From a candidate division CSSED10-310 bacterium (GTDB taxonomy: Bacteria; CSSED10-310), in NCBI GenBank assembly GCA_016931515.1, contig JAFGEQ010000009.1, positions 62,001 to 126,000 on the forward strand: a DNA stretch of 64,000 nucleotides, written 5' to 3'. Positions 28,312 to 38,000 of the stretch are shown piece after piece. Each line of letters opens with the position of its first letter. Within the stretch, counting starts at the first letter, position 1. The notes under the pieces are model-generated. The model had not been told where the DNA came from, did no database searches, and saw only the letters and a program-made list of their open reading frames with translations. Made by a program: the position numbers and the translations under genes.

Positions 28312-28548
28312 TCACTCCACGTTGACGATTTCGAATTCGATCCGTCTGTTTGCTCGCATTCCAGCTGCATTGAGTATTGTTCGAATAGCCTTGGCGGTTC
28401 GGCCTTCCCGGCCAATGACCTTTCCCATGTCCGATGGAGCGACCCGAAGTTCCAGAATAGTTGTCATTTCGCCTTTAACTTCTCTGACCTGTACGTCATC
28501 GGGGTGATCGACGATTTCCCTGATAATTGCTTCGACTAGATCTTTCAT
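28312..28548 (-). CDS. khpA: KH-domain RNA-binding protein
   Basis: 78 residues, the standard KhpA length. The type II KH fold contains [20 protein letters not shown], with the GREG loop that grips RNA. KhpA (YlqC) often partners with KhpB/Jag to control translation and cell elongation in Gram-positive bacteria; homologues occur across many phyla. Usually it sits between rpsP and rimM. Here it lies between a secreted-protein gene and a fabF-linked gene, so the common ribosomal context is lost. Confidence 0.93.
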   Translation of the reverse strand: MKDLVEAIIREIVDHPDDVQVREVKGEMTTILELRVAPSDMGKVIGREGRTAKAIRTILNAAGMRANRRIEFEIVNVE

Positions 28549-28610
28549 CGTTTTGTGCCTTTCTTGCGTGGAGGGTGACGAATAGAATGAGCCAGACTCC
28601 TGATGATAAT

Positions 28611-29363
28611 TTACGTTAATGCGATTCGTGAGGTCAAGTTTTCATATAATTCCGGTGGCAGCGATTTCTTCAGAACATCAAATATTTCTGTCCGGGGATT
28701 AAGCTCGCAAATCATTCCAAGCCAATTGCGGGCTGAATCTATGTCAGCGTTATCCAGTGCGTTATGAAGTTTCAGGGTGAGAGATTTTTCAGTCGAGCGG
28801 ACCTCCAAAGCCCTGTCGAGTTTCCGTCGCAGTATCTGGAGATCGCCCTCCTCCGGCATTTCCAGACTACTCAACCGATTTCGTGCCAGATCAAGATGGC
28901 CATGGTCCAGCAATCGAGAAATTTCATCCAGAGAATTAATACCTGCATTTTCGGCAACTGCTGCCCGAATTTTCTGATTTGCTCGATCATGAAGTGCTCG
29001 AATCTCCAAATCCAATGGTGATCCGCTTTCCAACCTGTCAAGCAGATCGATCACCTCATTGTACCGCTGCTGTAAAAACAAATCCTGGCAATGGTTTAAA
29101 GCGACTCGATCTTCACGCTCCCGATTCAGAGTCGTTTCAATCATCACGAGGATCTCCTGAGCTCTTTCCGCCTTCGGATCAATCTCCAGCCATTCGCGAC
29201 AGAAGTCCCGGGCGGAATAAAAATCCTCCGCCTCCCGCGCCTTCTGTAGCTTCTCGATCAAAGATCCAATGTATTGCTGCTGCCGAGCCCTTCGCTCAGC
29301 ATCGAAAGCTGATTGATTACCGTTGTTCTGTGCCAATTTTCCAGCGTCTGATTCCGATGCCAT
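28611..29363 (-). CDS. Helical repeat protein of unknown function, coupled to fabF
   Basis: 250 residues from the ATG at 29363, which begins two bases after the fabF stop; the stop region GGGTGAGG may serve as ribosome-binding site. The protein is almost entirely helical, with TPR-like stretches: [20 protein letters not shown] (~45-64), [18 protein letters not shown] (~100-117) and [20 protein letters not shown]. It has no signal peptide or membrane helix. I recognise no specific family. Coupling to fabF is probably incidental to lipid synthesis but suggests matched expression. Confidence 0.6.
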   Translation of the reverse strand: MASESDAGKLAQNNGNQSAFDAERRARQQQYIGSLIEKLQKAREAEDFYSARDFCREWLEIDPKAERAQEILVMIETTLNREREDRVALNHCQDLFLQQRYNEVIDLLDRLESGSPLDLEIRALHDRANQKIRAAVAENAGINSLDEISRLLDHGHLDLARNRLSSLEMPEEGDLQILRRKLDRALEVRSTEKSLTLKLHNALDNADIDSARNWLGMICELNPRTEIFDVLKKSLPPELYENLTSRIALT

Positions 29364-29365
29364 CC

Positions 29366-30613
29366 TCACCCTGAATACCGGCCGGCCGCGAGGCACGCGT
29401 TGGTCCCCCCGAATCCGAATGAATTGGAGATTGCGAATTGGATTTTCAGATCCCGGCTCTCATTCGCCGCAACGTCCTTCAGCAGGCAGTCGGGATCCGG
29501 CTCATCATAATTCATTGTTCCATGTATCCGATTGTCCGCTATCGACCGAGCGACCACCGCAAGTTCCAATGCGCCCGCTGCACCAAGCAGATGCCCAACC
29601 ATCGATTTTGTCGAATTGATGACCACCGAATCGATATGAGGTCCAAAAACATTCCGGATAGCAATGGATTCATACTTGTCATTCAGAGGTGTTGATGTTC
29701 CATGCGCATTGATATACTGGATCCGGTCCGGGTTCAACCGTGCCCGTTCCAGTGCGCTGCGCATAGCCCGGGCCGCGCCTTCGCCCTCCGGCGCCGGATG
29801 TGACAGGTGAAATGCATCACCGGACATTCCATAACCCAGTAATTCACAGTATATCCTGGCACCCCGCTTGCGCGCCTGACTCTCCTCCTCAAGAATCACA
29901 CATGCCGAACCTTCACTGATCACAAAACCGTCTCGTCCCAAATCAAACGGTCGACTCGCTCTTTGAGGTTCATCATTCCGGCAGCTCAACGCTCTCATTG
30001 AACAAAACCCGGCGACAGCCAGCGGCATGACACTGGCTTCCGCGCCCCCGGCAATCATGACATCGGCAATGCCCCTTTTGATATATTCATAAGCATCACC
30101 AATCGCATGCGTACCCGTCGCGCAAGCAGTACATACCGAACTGTTTGGACCTTTCGCATTAAATCGCATGGAGACATGACCGGAAGCCAGGTTTGCAATC
30201 GCGTTTGGAATGAAGAAAGGTGATACCCTCTTGGGTCCTTTTTCATTCAAAACGACCTGCTGTTCGCAAATCTCATTGATTCCTCCGATACCAGAGCCGA
30301 TATTGACACCAAAACGTTCGGAGTTCACTGATTCCCCGGTCAAACCGGCATCATCCATCGCCATCTGTGCAGACGCAATGGCATATTGAATGAAAGTATC
30401 CGTTTTCTTGCTCTCTTTTGGACCCAGATACTTTCCAACGTCGAAATCTTTAACCTCCCCCGCAACCTTCGACGAATATCCCTCTGTATCGAATTTTGTA
30501 ATCAATCCATAGCCGATATCGCCTTTTAACAGTCTCCTCCAGACGAGATCCATTCCCTCACCCAAACAACATAGAGCTCCTAAACCGGTTACAACGACTC
30601 GACGTTCACTCAC
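29366..30613 (-). CDS. fabF: Beta-ketoacyl-[acyl-carrier-protein] synthase II
   Basis: 415 residues, the typical size of this thiolase-fold condensing enzyme of fatty acid elongation. It starts at GTG (GTGAGTGAACG), six bases after GGAGG. Catalytic features are all visible: the nucleophile Cys in SSVCTACATGTHAIGDAYE (~167), the first His in NAHGTSTPLNDKYE (~307) and the second in KSMVGHLLGAAGALE (~344), plus SNSFGFGGTNA near the C-terminus. It extends acyl-ACP chains with malonyl-ACP. Neither acpP nor fabG lies beside it here. Confidence 0.96.
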   Translation of the reverse strand: MSERRVVVTGLGALCCLGEGMDLVWRRLLKGDIGYGLITKFDTEGYSSKVAGEVKDFDVGKYLGPKESKKTDTFIQYAIASAQMAMDDAGLTGESVNSERFGVNIGSGIGGINEICEQQVVLNEKGPKRVSPFFIPNAIANLASGHVSMRFNAKGPNSSVCTACATGTHAIGDAYEYIKRGIADVMIAGGAEASVMPLAVAGFCSMRALSCRNDEPQRASRPFDLGRDGFVISEGSACVILEEESQARKRGARIYCELLGYGMSGDAFHLSHPAPEGEGAARAMRSALERARLNPDRIQYINAHGTSTPLNDKYESIAIRNVFGPHIDSVVINSTKSMVGHLLGAAGALELAVVARSIADNRIHGTMNYDEPDPDCLLKDVAANESRDLKIQFAISNSFGFGGTNACLAAGRYSG

Positions 30614-30828
30614 AGCTAACCTCCAAAGAATATAAGCTTTTTATACCCAGTAACAAGCCGGTTCCCATTCCCAAAAATCATCACCCTATCGGGTAGTTGC
30701 GCGATTCTACCGACCCCGGTATTAAAAAGTCAACTACCCTGAATCGCACATCTGAATCCTTCGGGCTCACCGACAATCGTCACGAAACGTCATTTTGACC
30801 GAATGCTCTCAACGACTCAGCACGGACA

Positions 30829-32136
30829 TCAGGTCAGTTGATTTGATTCAATCACCTTCTGAAGCGCGTCGACAACGACCGGATCGAACTGGGATCCGGA
30901 ATACGCAAGAATTTCCTTGAACGCTTCAGCATAACTCAGGTTCTTCTTTTTATATGATTTGGGGTTACAGAGCACATCCAGTGTTTCCGCCACTGCCAGA
31001 ATACGCGAATTCATTGGTATCTGATCCCCGGCGATCTTTGCAGGATACCCGTTTCCATCATAGCGTTCATGGTGATGTTTGATGGCCGGCGCAACATCCT
31101 TCCATAATGTAATCGGATGGATCATCTCGTATCCGATCTCCGGGTGATGTTCGATCAGTTTTCGAGGAGACCCTTCCTGCAGATTGATTTTAATAAACCC
31201 GATATCATGGAGCAGTGCAGCATAATGAAGCTGCTTCAGATCAGGATCAGAAAAGCCCAAATGTCTGGCAATAAGATTGGCATAACGGGCGGTATTCGTG
31301 AGGTGCCCCGGCCAGAACTGCCTTGTCCCCTCCAACGCCGACAGCAATAACTCGGTCATATGAGTGAAATAATTCTGTTGTTGTTGATGATATTCAACGT
31401 TATGAATAAATATCGACGTTTGACCGGCAAGACATTTCAGCAGATTTGCATCATCTTCGGTAAAACCTTCCTGGCCGGTGTGCTTAAGCAGTTCAAGAAC
31501 TCCAAAAACCTTACCGCCACTTGCCAGCGGAACCGAGAGAATACTCTGCGTTGCAAAATTGGGCATTACATCCACTTCCGGGTTGTAACGGTCATCCTTG
31601 CTGACATCATCGATTATAACCGCTTTCTGATGTTTGAGAACCCATCCGGCGATACCGGTATTGTCCGGAACGCTTCGCGTTGACATCGTGCCGGTTCCCA
31701 GTGCCACTTCAAAAACCAGCTCGCCGGTTTCCTCGTTTCGAATCAGGGCAAGACCAGCGGAGGCACCGGTCAGTTCAATCGCACGTTTTACAACCGTTTC
31801 CAGCAGAACATCGAGAAAGGACTCGCGACTCATTGATTCCGCTATGACAAACACATTTCTCAGTTTTTCGTTATTAAGTTGAAGTTTTTCAACAATTTCG
31901 CGTGTTGCAGCTCGCGAAACGAAGAAGGCCAATATCGACAGGAACACCAGGAGAAACATAAGGATTCTGAGTGATATACCAAAAGTTGTTCGCCCGGAAT
32001 CTTCAAGTTCGGGGAAGATGAACTGGTAGCTGATGAAGACGAGAACGGCGAGTGGAATAATGGATGATAGAAAAAAAGCAAGACTATATCGGTCAAAAAG
32101 CCCCAGATGAGCGATAATCGATTTCTTCTTGTTCAC
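30829..32136 (-). CDS. Membrane protein with GAF and HD-GYP domains
   Basis: About 435 residues. GTG at 32136 is preferred, since AGAGG lies nine bases before it; a TTG two codons earlier is too close. Two helices (~20-43 and ~57-75) anchor it, followed by a coiled linker. A GAF domain (~105-255) contains GIAGWVLKHQKAVIIDDVSK and LASGGKVFGVLELLKH. The HD-GYP domain (~275-435) holds HDIGFIKIN, HHPEIGYEMI and the GYP motif in HHERYDGNGYP. HD-GYP proteins commonly hydrolyse cyclic di-GMP. The metal-binding His and Asp are present, so it is likely active. It is a single gene with an unknown signal. Confidence 0.92.
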   Translation of the reverse strand: MNKKKSIIAHLGLFDRYSLAFFLSSIIPLAVLVFISYQFIFPELEDSGRTTFGISLRILMFLLVFLSILAFFVSRAATREIVEKLQLNNEKLRNVFVIAESMSRESFLDVLLETVVKRAIELTGASAGLALIRNEETGELVFEVALGTGTMSTRSVPDNTGIAGWVLKHQKAVIIDDVSKDDRYNPEVDVMPNFATQSILSVPLASGGKVFGVLELLKHTGQEGFTEDDANLLKCLAGQTSIFIHNVEYHQQQQNYFTHMTELLLSALEGTRQFWPGHLTNTARYANLIARHLGFSDPDLKQLHYAALLHDIGFIKINLQEGSPRKLIEHHPEIGYEMIHPITLWKDVAPAIKHHHERYDGNGYPAKIAGDQIPMNSRILAVAETLDVLCNPKSYKKKNLSYAEAFKEILAYSGSQFDPVVVDALQKVIESNQLT

Positions 32137-32311
32137 GATCAATAACCTCTTAGCTTTTTATAAATTACCATTCCGGTCAAGCACCGTCAACAACCGAGTT
32201 ACCATTCATCCGGAATCGACTTTTGCAAAATGAATGATGGTTACCCTGGTACCCGGCTCATGATCGCACGGGTCGCAGAAAACCACTCACGTTCTCCTGG
32301 AGGCATGGGAG

Positions 32312-32328
32312 ATTGAAAGACTTTCAAT
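32312..32328. repeat. Perfect inverted repeat upstream of selA
   Basis: ATTGAAAG and its reverse complement CTTTCAAT flank a single A, giving a 17-base near-palindrome 45 bases before the selA ATG. It could be an operator for a dimeric regulator or a short hairpin. No other copy was noticed. Confidence 0.5.
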
Positions 32329-32372
32329 ACTGTAATAAAGTAAGTCGTAAGGGTCATGGGAGTTTAAATACA

Positions 32373-33773
32373 ATGGATTATTCAAAAATTCCTCCGGTCA
32401 ACACGCTTCTGGAATGTTCGGAATTTAAGCCCTTGACAGAGCAGTATGGATGGACACTGACCCGGAACTGTCTCCGACGGGTTCTGGATCTGAAACGCAA
32501 GGGCTTCGGTTCGCTACAACCCAATGATTTGACGCCCGGGACTCTGGCGGAGCAGACGCTGCTTGATATCGCGGCATCCCTCAAGTGCAGCTTGAAGCGT
32601 GTGATCAATGCAACGGGCACAGTTCTCCATACCAACCTCGGAAGAGCCCCGATGGCTCGCGCGGCACTGGATGCAGTTATTGAAGTCGCCACGGGTTATT
32701 GCAACCTCGAGATGAATTTGGACAGCGGGTTAAGAGGTCACCGGACGGAGGGAATCAATCAAACGGTGGCAGTACTCACTGGTGCCGAAGCTGCGATGGC
32801 GGTCAACAATAACGCCGGCGCCGTATTACTGGCTCTAACGGCGTTAGCGGCCGGTAAGGAAGTGATCGTGTCCAGGGGTGAGTTGATCGAGATAGGAGGC
32901 GGTTTCCGGATTCCTGAAGTCATAGAATCCGGCGGTGCCATACTGAAAGAAGTCGGCACGACGAATCGGACTCATCTGCGCGATTACGTTGCAGCTCTGT
33001 CCGACGAAACGGGTTTGATCATGAAGACGTCGACATCGAATTATGCCATTCTCGGGTTCACCGCGGAGGTACCGATTGCCGAATTGATTGAACTGGGAGC
33101 GAGGCATTCCATTCCTGTTTTATATGATCTCGGGAGTGGAAATTTTTACAACAATGAAGATGCCGGGTGGTATTCGCCGGTTGTGCCCGATTTGATTGAA
33201 ATGGGCGTCGACATCGTCACATTTTCCGGCGATAAATTGTTGGGGGGTCCTCAGGCCGGGATCATTGCCGGACGAAAAAAATGGCTCGATAAAATTGTCA
33301 CCCATCCCCTTACACGTGCCTTGCGCCTCGATAAGATGACGCTTGCAGCCTTGGATGCCACGTTAAAACTCTACCTTCAACCGGAGTTGGTCCGGGAGCG
33401 TATTCCCTGCCTTCAAGCCTTGTGTGAATCGGCAGATACGCTGCAAATCAGGGCAGATGTTATTGCGAATGCATTGAAATCCAACCTTCCCGGATCAATC
33501 GAACTCCATGTCGAATCCGATCGGGCGGCTGTAGGCGGAGGCTCTCTTCCTCTGACGGAATTGCCAACTTGGGCAGTCATCTTGCGATCATCGTCCATCG
33601 GAGCGACGATGATAGCTGAGATGTTGAGGCGTTCGGAGCCGCCCGTTATTACGCGAATTAGAAAAGATGCTGTAGTCATGGATGTCCGGACAATATCGGA
33701 ACCGGATGTCCGAGATTGTATTCGGAGTGTTATCCGGGCGCTGAACGGTCATCCGGGTGGCACAGCTCTGTGA
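32373..33773 (+). CDS. selA: L-seryl-tRNA(Sec) selenium transferase
   Basis: 466 residues from the ATG at 32373 (MDYSKIPPVNTLLE), the form matching the family's N-terminus; a longer in-frame extension is unlikely. SelA converts Ser-tRNA(Sec) to Sec-tRNA(Sec) with selenophosphate and PLP. Visible motifs: INATGTVLHTNLGRAP (~79-94), RGELIEIGGGFRIPEV, VGTTNRTHLRDY, and the PLP lysine Lys288 in TFSGDKLLGGPQAG. The 3' end overlaps convergent mtnA by 44 bases. selB, selD and tRNA(Sec) are not in the window, though selB usually adjoins selA. The gene implies this organism makes selenoproteins. Confidence 0.95.
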   Translation: MDYSKIPPVNTLLECSEFKPLTEQYGWTLTRNCLRRVLDLKRKGFGSLQPNDLTPGTLAEQTLLDIAASLKCSLKRVINATGTVLHTNLGRAPMARAALDAVIEVATGYCNLEMNLDSGLRGHRTEGINQTVAVLTGAEAAMAVNNNAGAVLLALTALAAGKEVIVSRGELIEIGGGFRIPEVIESGGAILKEVGTTNRTHLRDYVAALSDETGLIMKTSTSNYAILGFTAEVPIAELIELGARHSIPVLYDLGSGNFYNNEDAGWYSPVVPDLIEMGVDIVTFSGDKLLGGPQAGIIAGRKKWLDKIVTHPLTRALRLDKMTLAALDATLKLYLQPELVRERIPCLQALCESADTLQIRADVIANALKSNLPGSIELHVESDRAAVGGGSLPLTELPTWAVILRSSSIGATMIAEMLRRSEPPVITRIRKDAVVMDVRTISEPDVRDCIRSVIRALNGHPGGTAL

Positions 33774-34791
33774 GAGCTGCGATTGATGTCCGGTAGTCTG
33801 CTTTGACAATCCCCTTATCCGTGATGATTGCAGAAACAAGGTGATTCGGAGTCACATCGAAGGCTGGATTCCTGACTTTGATCCCGACGGGTGCAACACG
33901 AATGTCCCCAATATGAGTAACTTCTTCTATAGAACGTTCCTCGATCGGGATCTGTGATCCATCCGGGCAATCTGAATCAATTGTATTGACGGGAGCTGCC
34001 ACATAGAATGGCACCCCATGCGCTTTTGCTGCGAGAGCAACTGAATAAGTACCGATCTTGTTGGCCGTGTCGCCGTTCGCGGCGATCCGGTCAGCTCCAA
34101 CAACAACCAGGTCAATATCACCCAGTGACATGAAATGAGCTGCCATGCTGTCCGTAATAAGCGTGACGTCGATATTATCCTGCATCAACTCCCACGCAGT
34201 CAGGCGAGCGCCCTGGAGAAACGGCCGGGTTTCATCGGCGAACACGCGAATCTGCTTGCCATCCTCCACAGCTCGTCGGACCACACCGAGTGCGGTTCCG
34301 TAGCCGGCGGTTGCGAGAGCTCCGGCATTACAGTGTGTCAGGATGGACGCTTTGCGAGGAATCAGAGGTGCAGCATATTGACCGATCCGTCGGCAGCGTT
34401 GGAGATCCTCATTATAAATCTTCGACGCCAGCGATTCGATCTGTGCCATCGCGTCATTCGTATTCAAGACGCGATCCAGGTGATCGAGTATTGTGCGGGT
34501 GGCCCATGCCAGGTTGACCGCCGTAGGGCGGGTGCTTTCCAGCAATTTTGCCTTGTCGTGCATCCAGGATCGGATATCGGGTACATTGTCGGCCATACCC
34601 TGTTTCATCGCCAGAACCATGCCGAACCCGGCAGTGACGCCGATAGCGGGGGCACCTCGAACCAGCATATTTCGAATGCATCCGGCGACGGCGTCAACGG
34701 TCGAACACGGTTCGTACCGGATATCCAACGGTAATCGGGTTTGATCCAGAATCCACAATATACTGCCATCCCATCGCAGTGTCTCTACCAT
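33730..34791 (-). CDS. mtnA: Methylthioribose-1-phosphate isomerase
   Basis: 353 residues from the ATG at 34791, set by GGGAGG seven bases upstream. It isomerises methylthioribose-1-phosphate to the ribulose form in the methionine salvage pathway. Family motifs: MLVRGAPAIGVTAGFGM (~64-80), THCNAGALATAGYGTALG with the catalytic Cys, ADETRPFLQGARLTAWEL, and VVVGADRIAANGDTANKIG with the catalytic Asp. Related eIF2B-like proteins share the fold, but the sequence matches MtnA closely. Its last 15 codons overlap the end of selA. The PNP at 8177 could serve the same pathway only if it accepts methylthioadenosine. Confidence 0.93.
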   Translation of the reverse strand: MVETLRWDGSILWILDQTRLPLDIRYEPCSTVDAVAGCIRNMLVRGAPAIGVTAGFGMVLAMKQGMADNVPDIRSWMHDKAKLLESTRPTAVNLAWATRTILDHLDRVLNTNDAMAQIESLASKIYNEDLQRCRRIGQYAAPLIPRKASILTHCNAGALATAGYGTALGVVRRAVEDGKQIRVFADETRPFLQGARLTAWELMQDNIDVTLITDSMAAHFMSLGDIDLVVVGADRIAANGDTANKIGTYSVALAAKAHGVPFYVAAPVNTIDSDCPDGSQIPIEERSIEEVTHIGDIRVAPVGIKVRNPAFDVTPNHLVSAIITDKGIVKADYRTSIAALTELCHPDDRSAPG

Positions 34792-34916
34792 ATCTAACCT
34801 CCCCTCATCGACCATCCAGCCGCATTGTATCCGATCATTTTTCCATTTAATTCTGCGGACGGGCGGAAGTATAGTCTGCTCAAATGAAACCCTCAATACT
34901 CTTGCCTGATTAAAGA

Positions 34917-34945
34917 TTGACTCATAATGACTTAAGTGCTATAAA
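34917..34945 (+). promoter_or_regulatory. Candidate sigma-70 promoter for the receiver-kinase-TonB gene
   Basis: TTGACT (34917-34922), a 17-base spacer, then TATAAA (34940-34945), both near consensus. Expected transcription start lies about 34952, leaving a ~50-base leader before the ATG at 35004. Confidence 0.65.
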
Positions 34946-35003
34946 GTTGATGCCTATTATTGCTATGCAATTGATAATTTGACAGGAATCAAGCGAGGCG
35001 TTC

Positions 35004-38000
35004 ATGACCGGAGCAACAGGCAAGAAAATTTTACTCGTCGATTATGAAGTTTCAAAAATGAAGGCTACCGAGGATTTTCTAACTCAAGCCGGCTTTGACG
35101 TTGTGAAAGCCTTCGATGGGCTGGATGCTTTGGAGAAATTTTCCGAGGAGCAACCGGATCTCGTTCTGCTGTCCGCGATGCTTCCCAAACTGCACGGTTT
35201 TGAAGTGTGCAAGGCGATCAAGCATTCGGACACCGGGCGGAAAATTCCTGTTCTGATCACGACAAGTGTATATAAAAGTTACAAGTATAAACGTCAGGCG
35301 ATGAAGGATTATCTTGCCGATGATTATATTTTGAAGCCGTTCAACTACGAGGAACTGCTGGCAAAAATCAGGGAACATCTCGGTTTAGGTGAACTCACCG
35401 AGGGTCCGATGGAGGATACTGCTGAGGACCATGTGCCGAAGGCGGTCGCTTCGGAAGAAACGGATGGGGAGTTTGATTCTCTTCTGGATCAGACACTTGA
35501 GACATTGCTTAGCAAACCCAAGGAAAAAGGAAAGGTCCAATCGCATCCCAAGCCTGACAAGAAAGTAACCGAGACCAGTGATCTCGATGAGATCTTAGAA
35601 ACAACATTATCCGGATTATTGAATGAGATTGGAGACAGGCGACAGCATCCGAAATCTCCGGTTGTGAAGAAGAAACCGCGCCCTGAGGAATCGACGGTGG
35701 AGATGAAGACGGTGGAAGCGCCTGTGCCGCCGAGTCTGGATGTGGCGAAGATGGAGGCAGAGGGCGAAGCGACAACGATTCCGACAGATTATGATATCGA
35801 TGGATTGACCGCGACCGAAGAGGAGTCTCAAGAGGTTCCCGAGATAGTTGTGCCGGCGGAGAAACCACCGGTTGTTGTTGAAGAAGTGCCTGAACCTGCG
35901 AAAAAAGAGCTGGTGATTGAAGAGGTTCAAGTTCCTGAGAAGGAGGAGTCCCGGCCGGAACCTGTGGCAGAGGAACCGCCGGATCAGGCTGAACCGCCGG
36001 ATCAACTTGACAAAATTATCGACGAGGCGATTGCAATTTTTGAAGAGGAGATCAGCGAAGAGAAGAAATCAGCTGCGGCGGAAGTTCCTGTGCAGGTTGG
36101 AGTATCGGGCGAGCCACCGGTGCAATATACGGAGCCCGTTCCAGGTGCGGAAGTCAAACTTGACAGCGAATCCCGTTTTGGAAAATACAAGCTGATCGAG
36201 AAAATCGCTGTCGGCGGCATGGCTGAGATGTGGAAGGCCAAACAAATCGGACCGGAAGGTTTTGAGAAAGTCGTCGCATTGAAGCGTATCTTGCCCAACC
36301 TGGCCGAAAACGATGATTTTATAACGATGTTTATCGATGAAGGCAAAGTGGCGGCTCAACTGACACATCCGAATATCGCACAGATTTATGAATTGGGTGA
36401 GACAATGGGTGGATACTATCTGGCAATGGAGTACATCGCCGGAAAGGATCTGCGGCTGATTATGCGGCTGGCCCGAAAGGAAAAGAAAAATCTCGCGATT
36501 CCTCAGGCTGTTGTAATTGCCGGCAAATTGCTGTCAGGACTGAATTACGCTCACCGCAAAAAGGGATTCAACAACGAAAATCTTAATATTGTCCATCGCG
36601 ATGTGAGTCCTCAAAATGTCCTTATTTCATATGAAGGTGAAGTCAAATTGGTGGATTTTGGCATCGCCAAGGCTGCAGCAAAAAATTCTGTTACATTGAC
36701 CGGAGCTTTAAAAGGGAAAATTTTATACATGTCTCCCGAGCAGGCATGGGGACAGATTGTCGATCGCCGATCGGATGTTTTTTCAGTCGGAACTCTGTTG
36801 TACGAAATGTTGACCGGGAAACGCGTCTTTATTGCGGACAACGAAATGGCAATTCTTCAGAAGGTCAGAGAATGGAATCCACCGCCGCCATCCGCGGTAA
36901 ATGCACGCATCAGTTCACGACTTGATGCCATCGTTCTGAAAGCCATCGAAAAAGATCCGGACAAGCGCTACCAGACGGCGGAGGAAATGAGGCATGATCT
37001 GGAGGCCTATCTCCATCTTGATAAGCCACCCAAAAGTCTTATGGATCTTGGTCTTTTCATGCGGGCTCTCTTCAAAGACGAGATTAAGGCGGAGATGCCC
37101 GAGTTACTGGAATCGATCGATGAATCCGTTCTTGCAATTGATCCGTTCACAATGGAACAGGCATTTTCCAAGCCGAAGGCTCCGGAACCTGATACCGAAA
37201 AAGCTGTTGTTGTAGAAACATCGCCGGAAAAAGCGACGCCGGAACCAGCCCCGCCTGAGCCCGTACCCGTCGATAGCAAGTCGGTTGAAGCGGAACCGGC
37301 AGAGACTCCTGAAGAAGAGCCGGTAGCGGCGGAAGAGCCTGTTGAGGCACCCGCCGAGGCGATAACTGCGGAAGAGGAGATCAGTCAGGAACTTGTTCCA
37401 TCGGCAGTTACCCAACGGGATAAGCGTAAGAAGGGCGGAAGAAAAGACAGATCGAAACGTCCCGCTCCTGTTTCGGAGAAAGAAGCTCAAGCGGAGAAGC
37501 CGGCGGAAAAGCCAATGGAGAAGCCGGCAGAGAAGCTCGCGGAGAAGCCAATTGAGAAGCCGGCGGAGAAACTCCCGGAGAAACTCCCGGAGAAGCCAAT
37601 TGAGAAGCCAGCGGAGAAGCTCCCCGAGAAGCCGCCTGTCATCGAACCGGCCAGAATGACGAGGGATGAAGTCATATTCGATGAAGATTTTCTTAAACCC
37701 TCGAAAGCGGCATCAACAGATAGAAAGAAAATGCTTTTTATTATTGGGGGAGGCGGAGCGGTTATCGTAGTTATTATTCTGATCCTTCTGCTGGCGGGGG
37801 GAGGGAAGAAGAAGGTTGTAACGCCGATCGCCACCCCGACGCCAACCGTTGATGTTCAAGCTATCGCGAACGCCAATTCTACTGCAACAGCGATTGCCAT
37901 GGCGACGGAAACACCAACGCCATCTCCAACGGAGACCGTTACACCCAGGCCGGCTACGCGCGTGACGAGAGAGGAAGTTATCGAGAAAACGGCGACTCCG

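Noticed and set aside
30614-30828. A small gene or structured RNA between fabF and the HD-GYP gene
   Set aside because: No open frame with a ribosome-binding site, no tRNA-like fold and only short, weak inverted repeats were seen.
32137-32372. A tRNA(Sec) gene next to selA
   Set aside because: I scanned the gap on both strands for a long acceptor stem and extra arm; none is visible, only the short palindrome.
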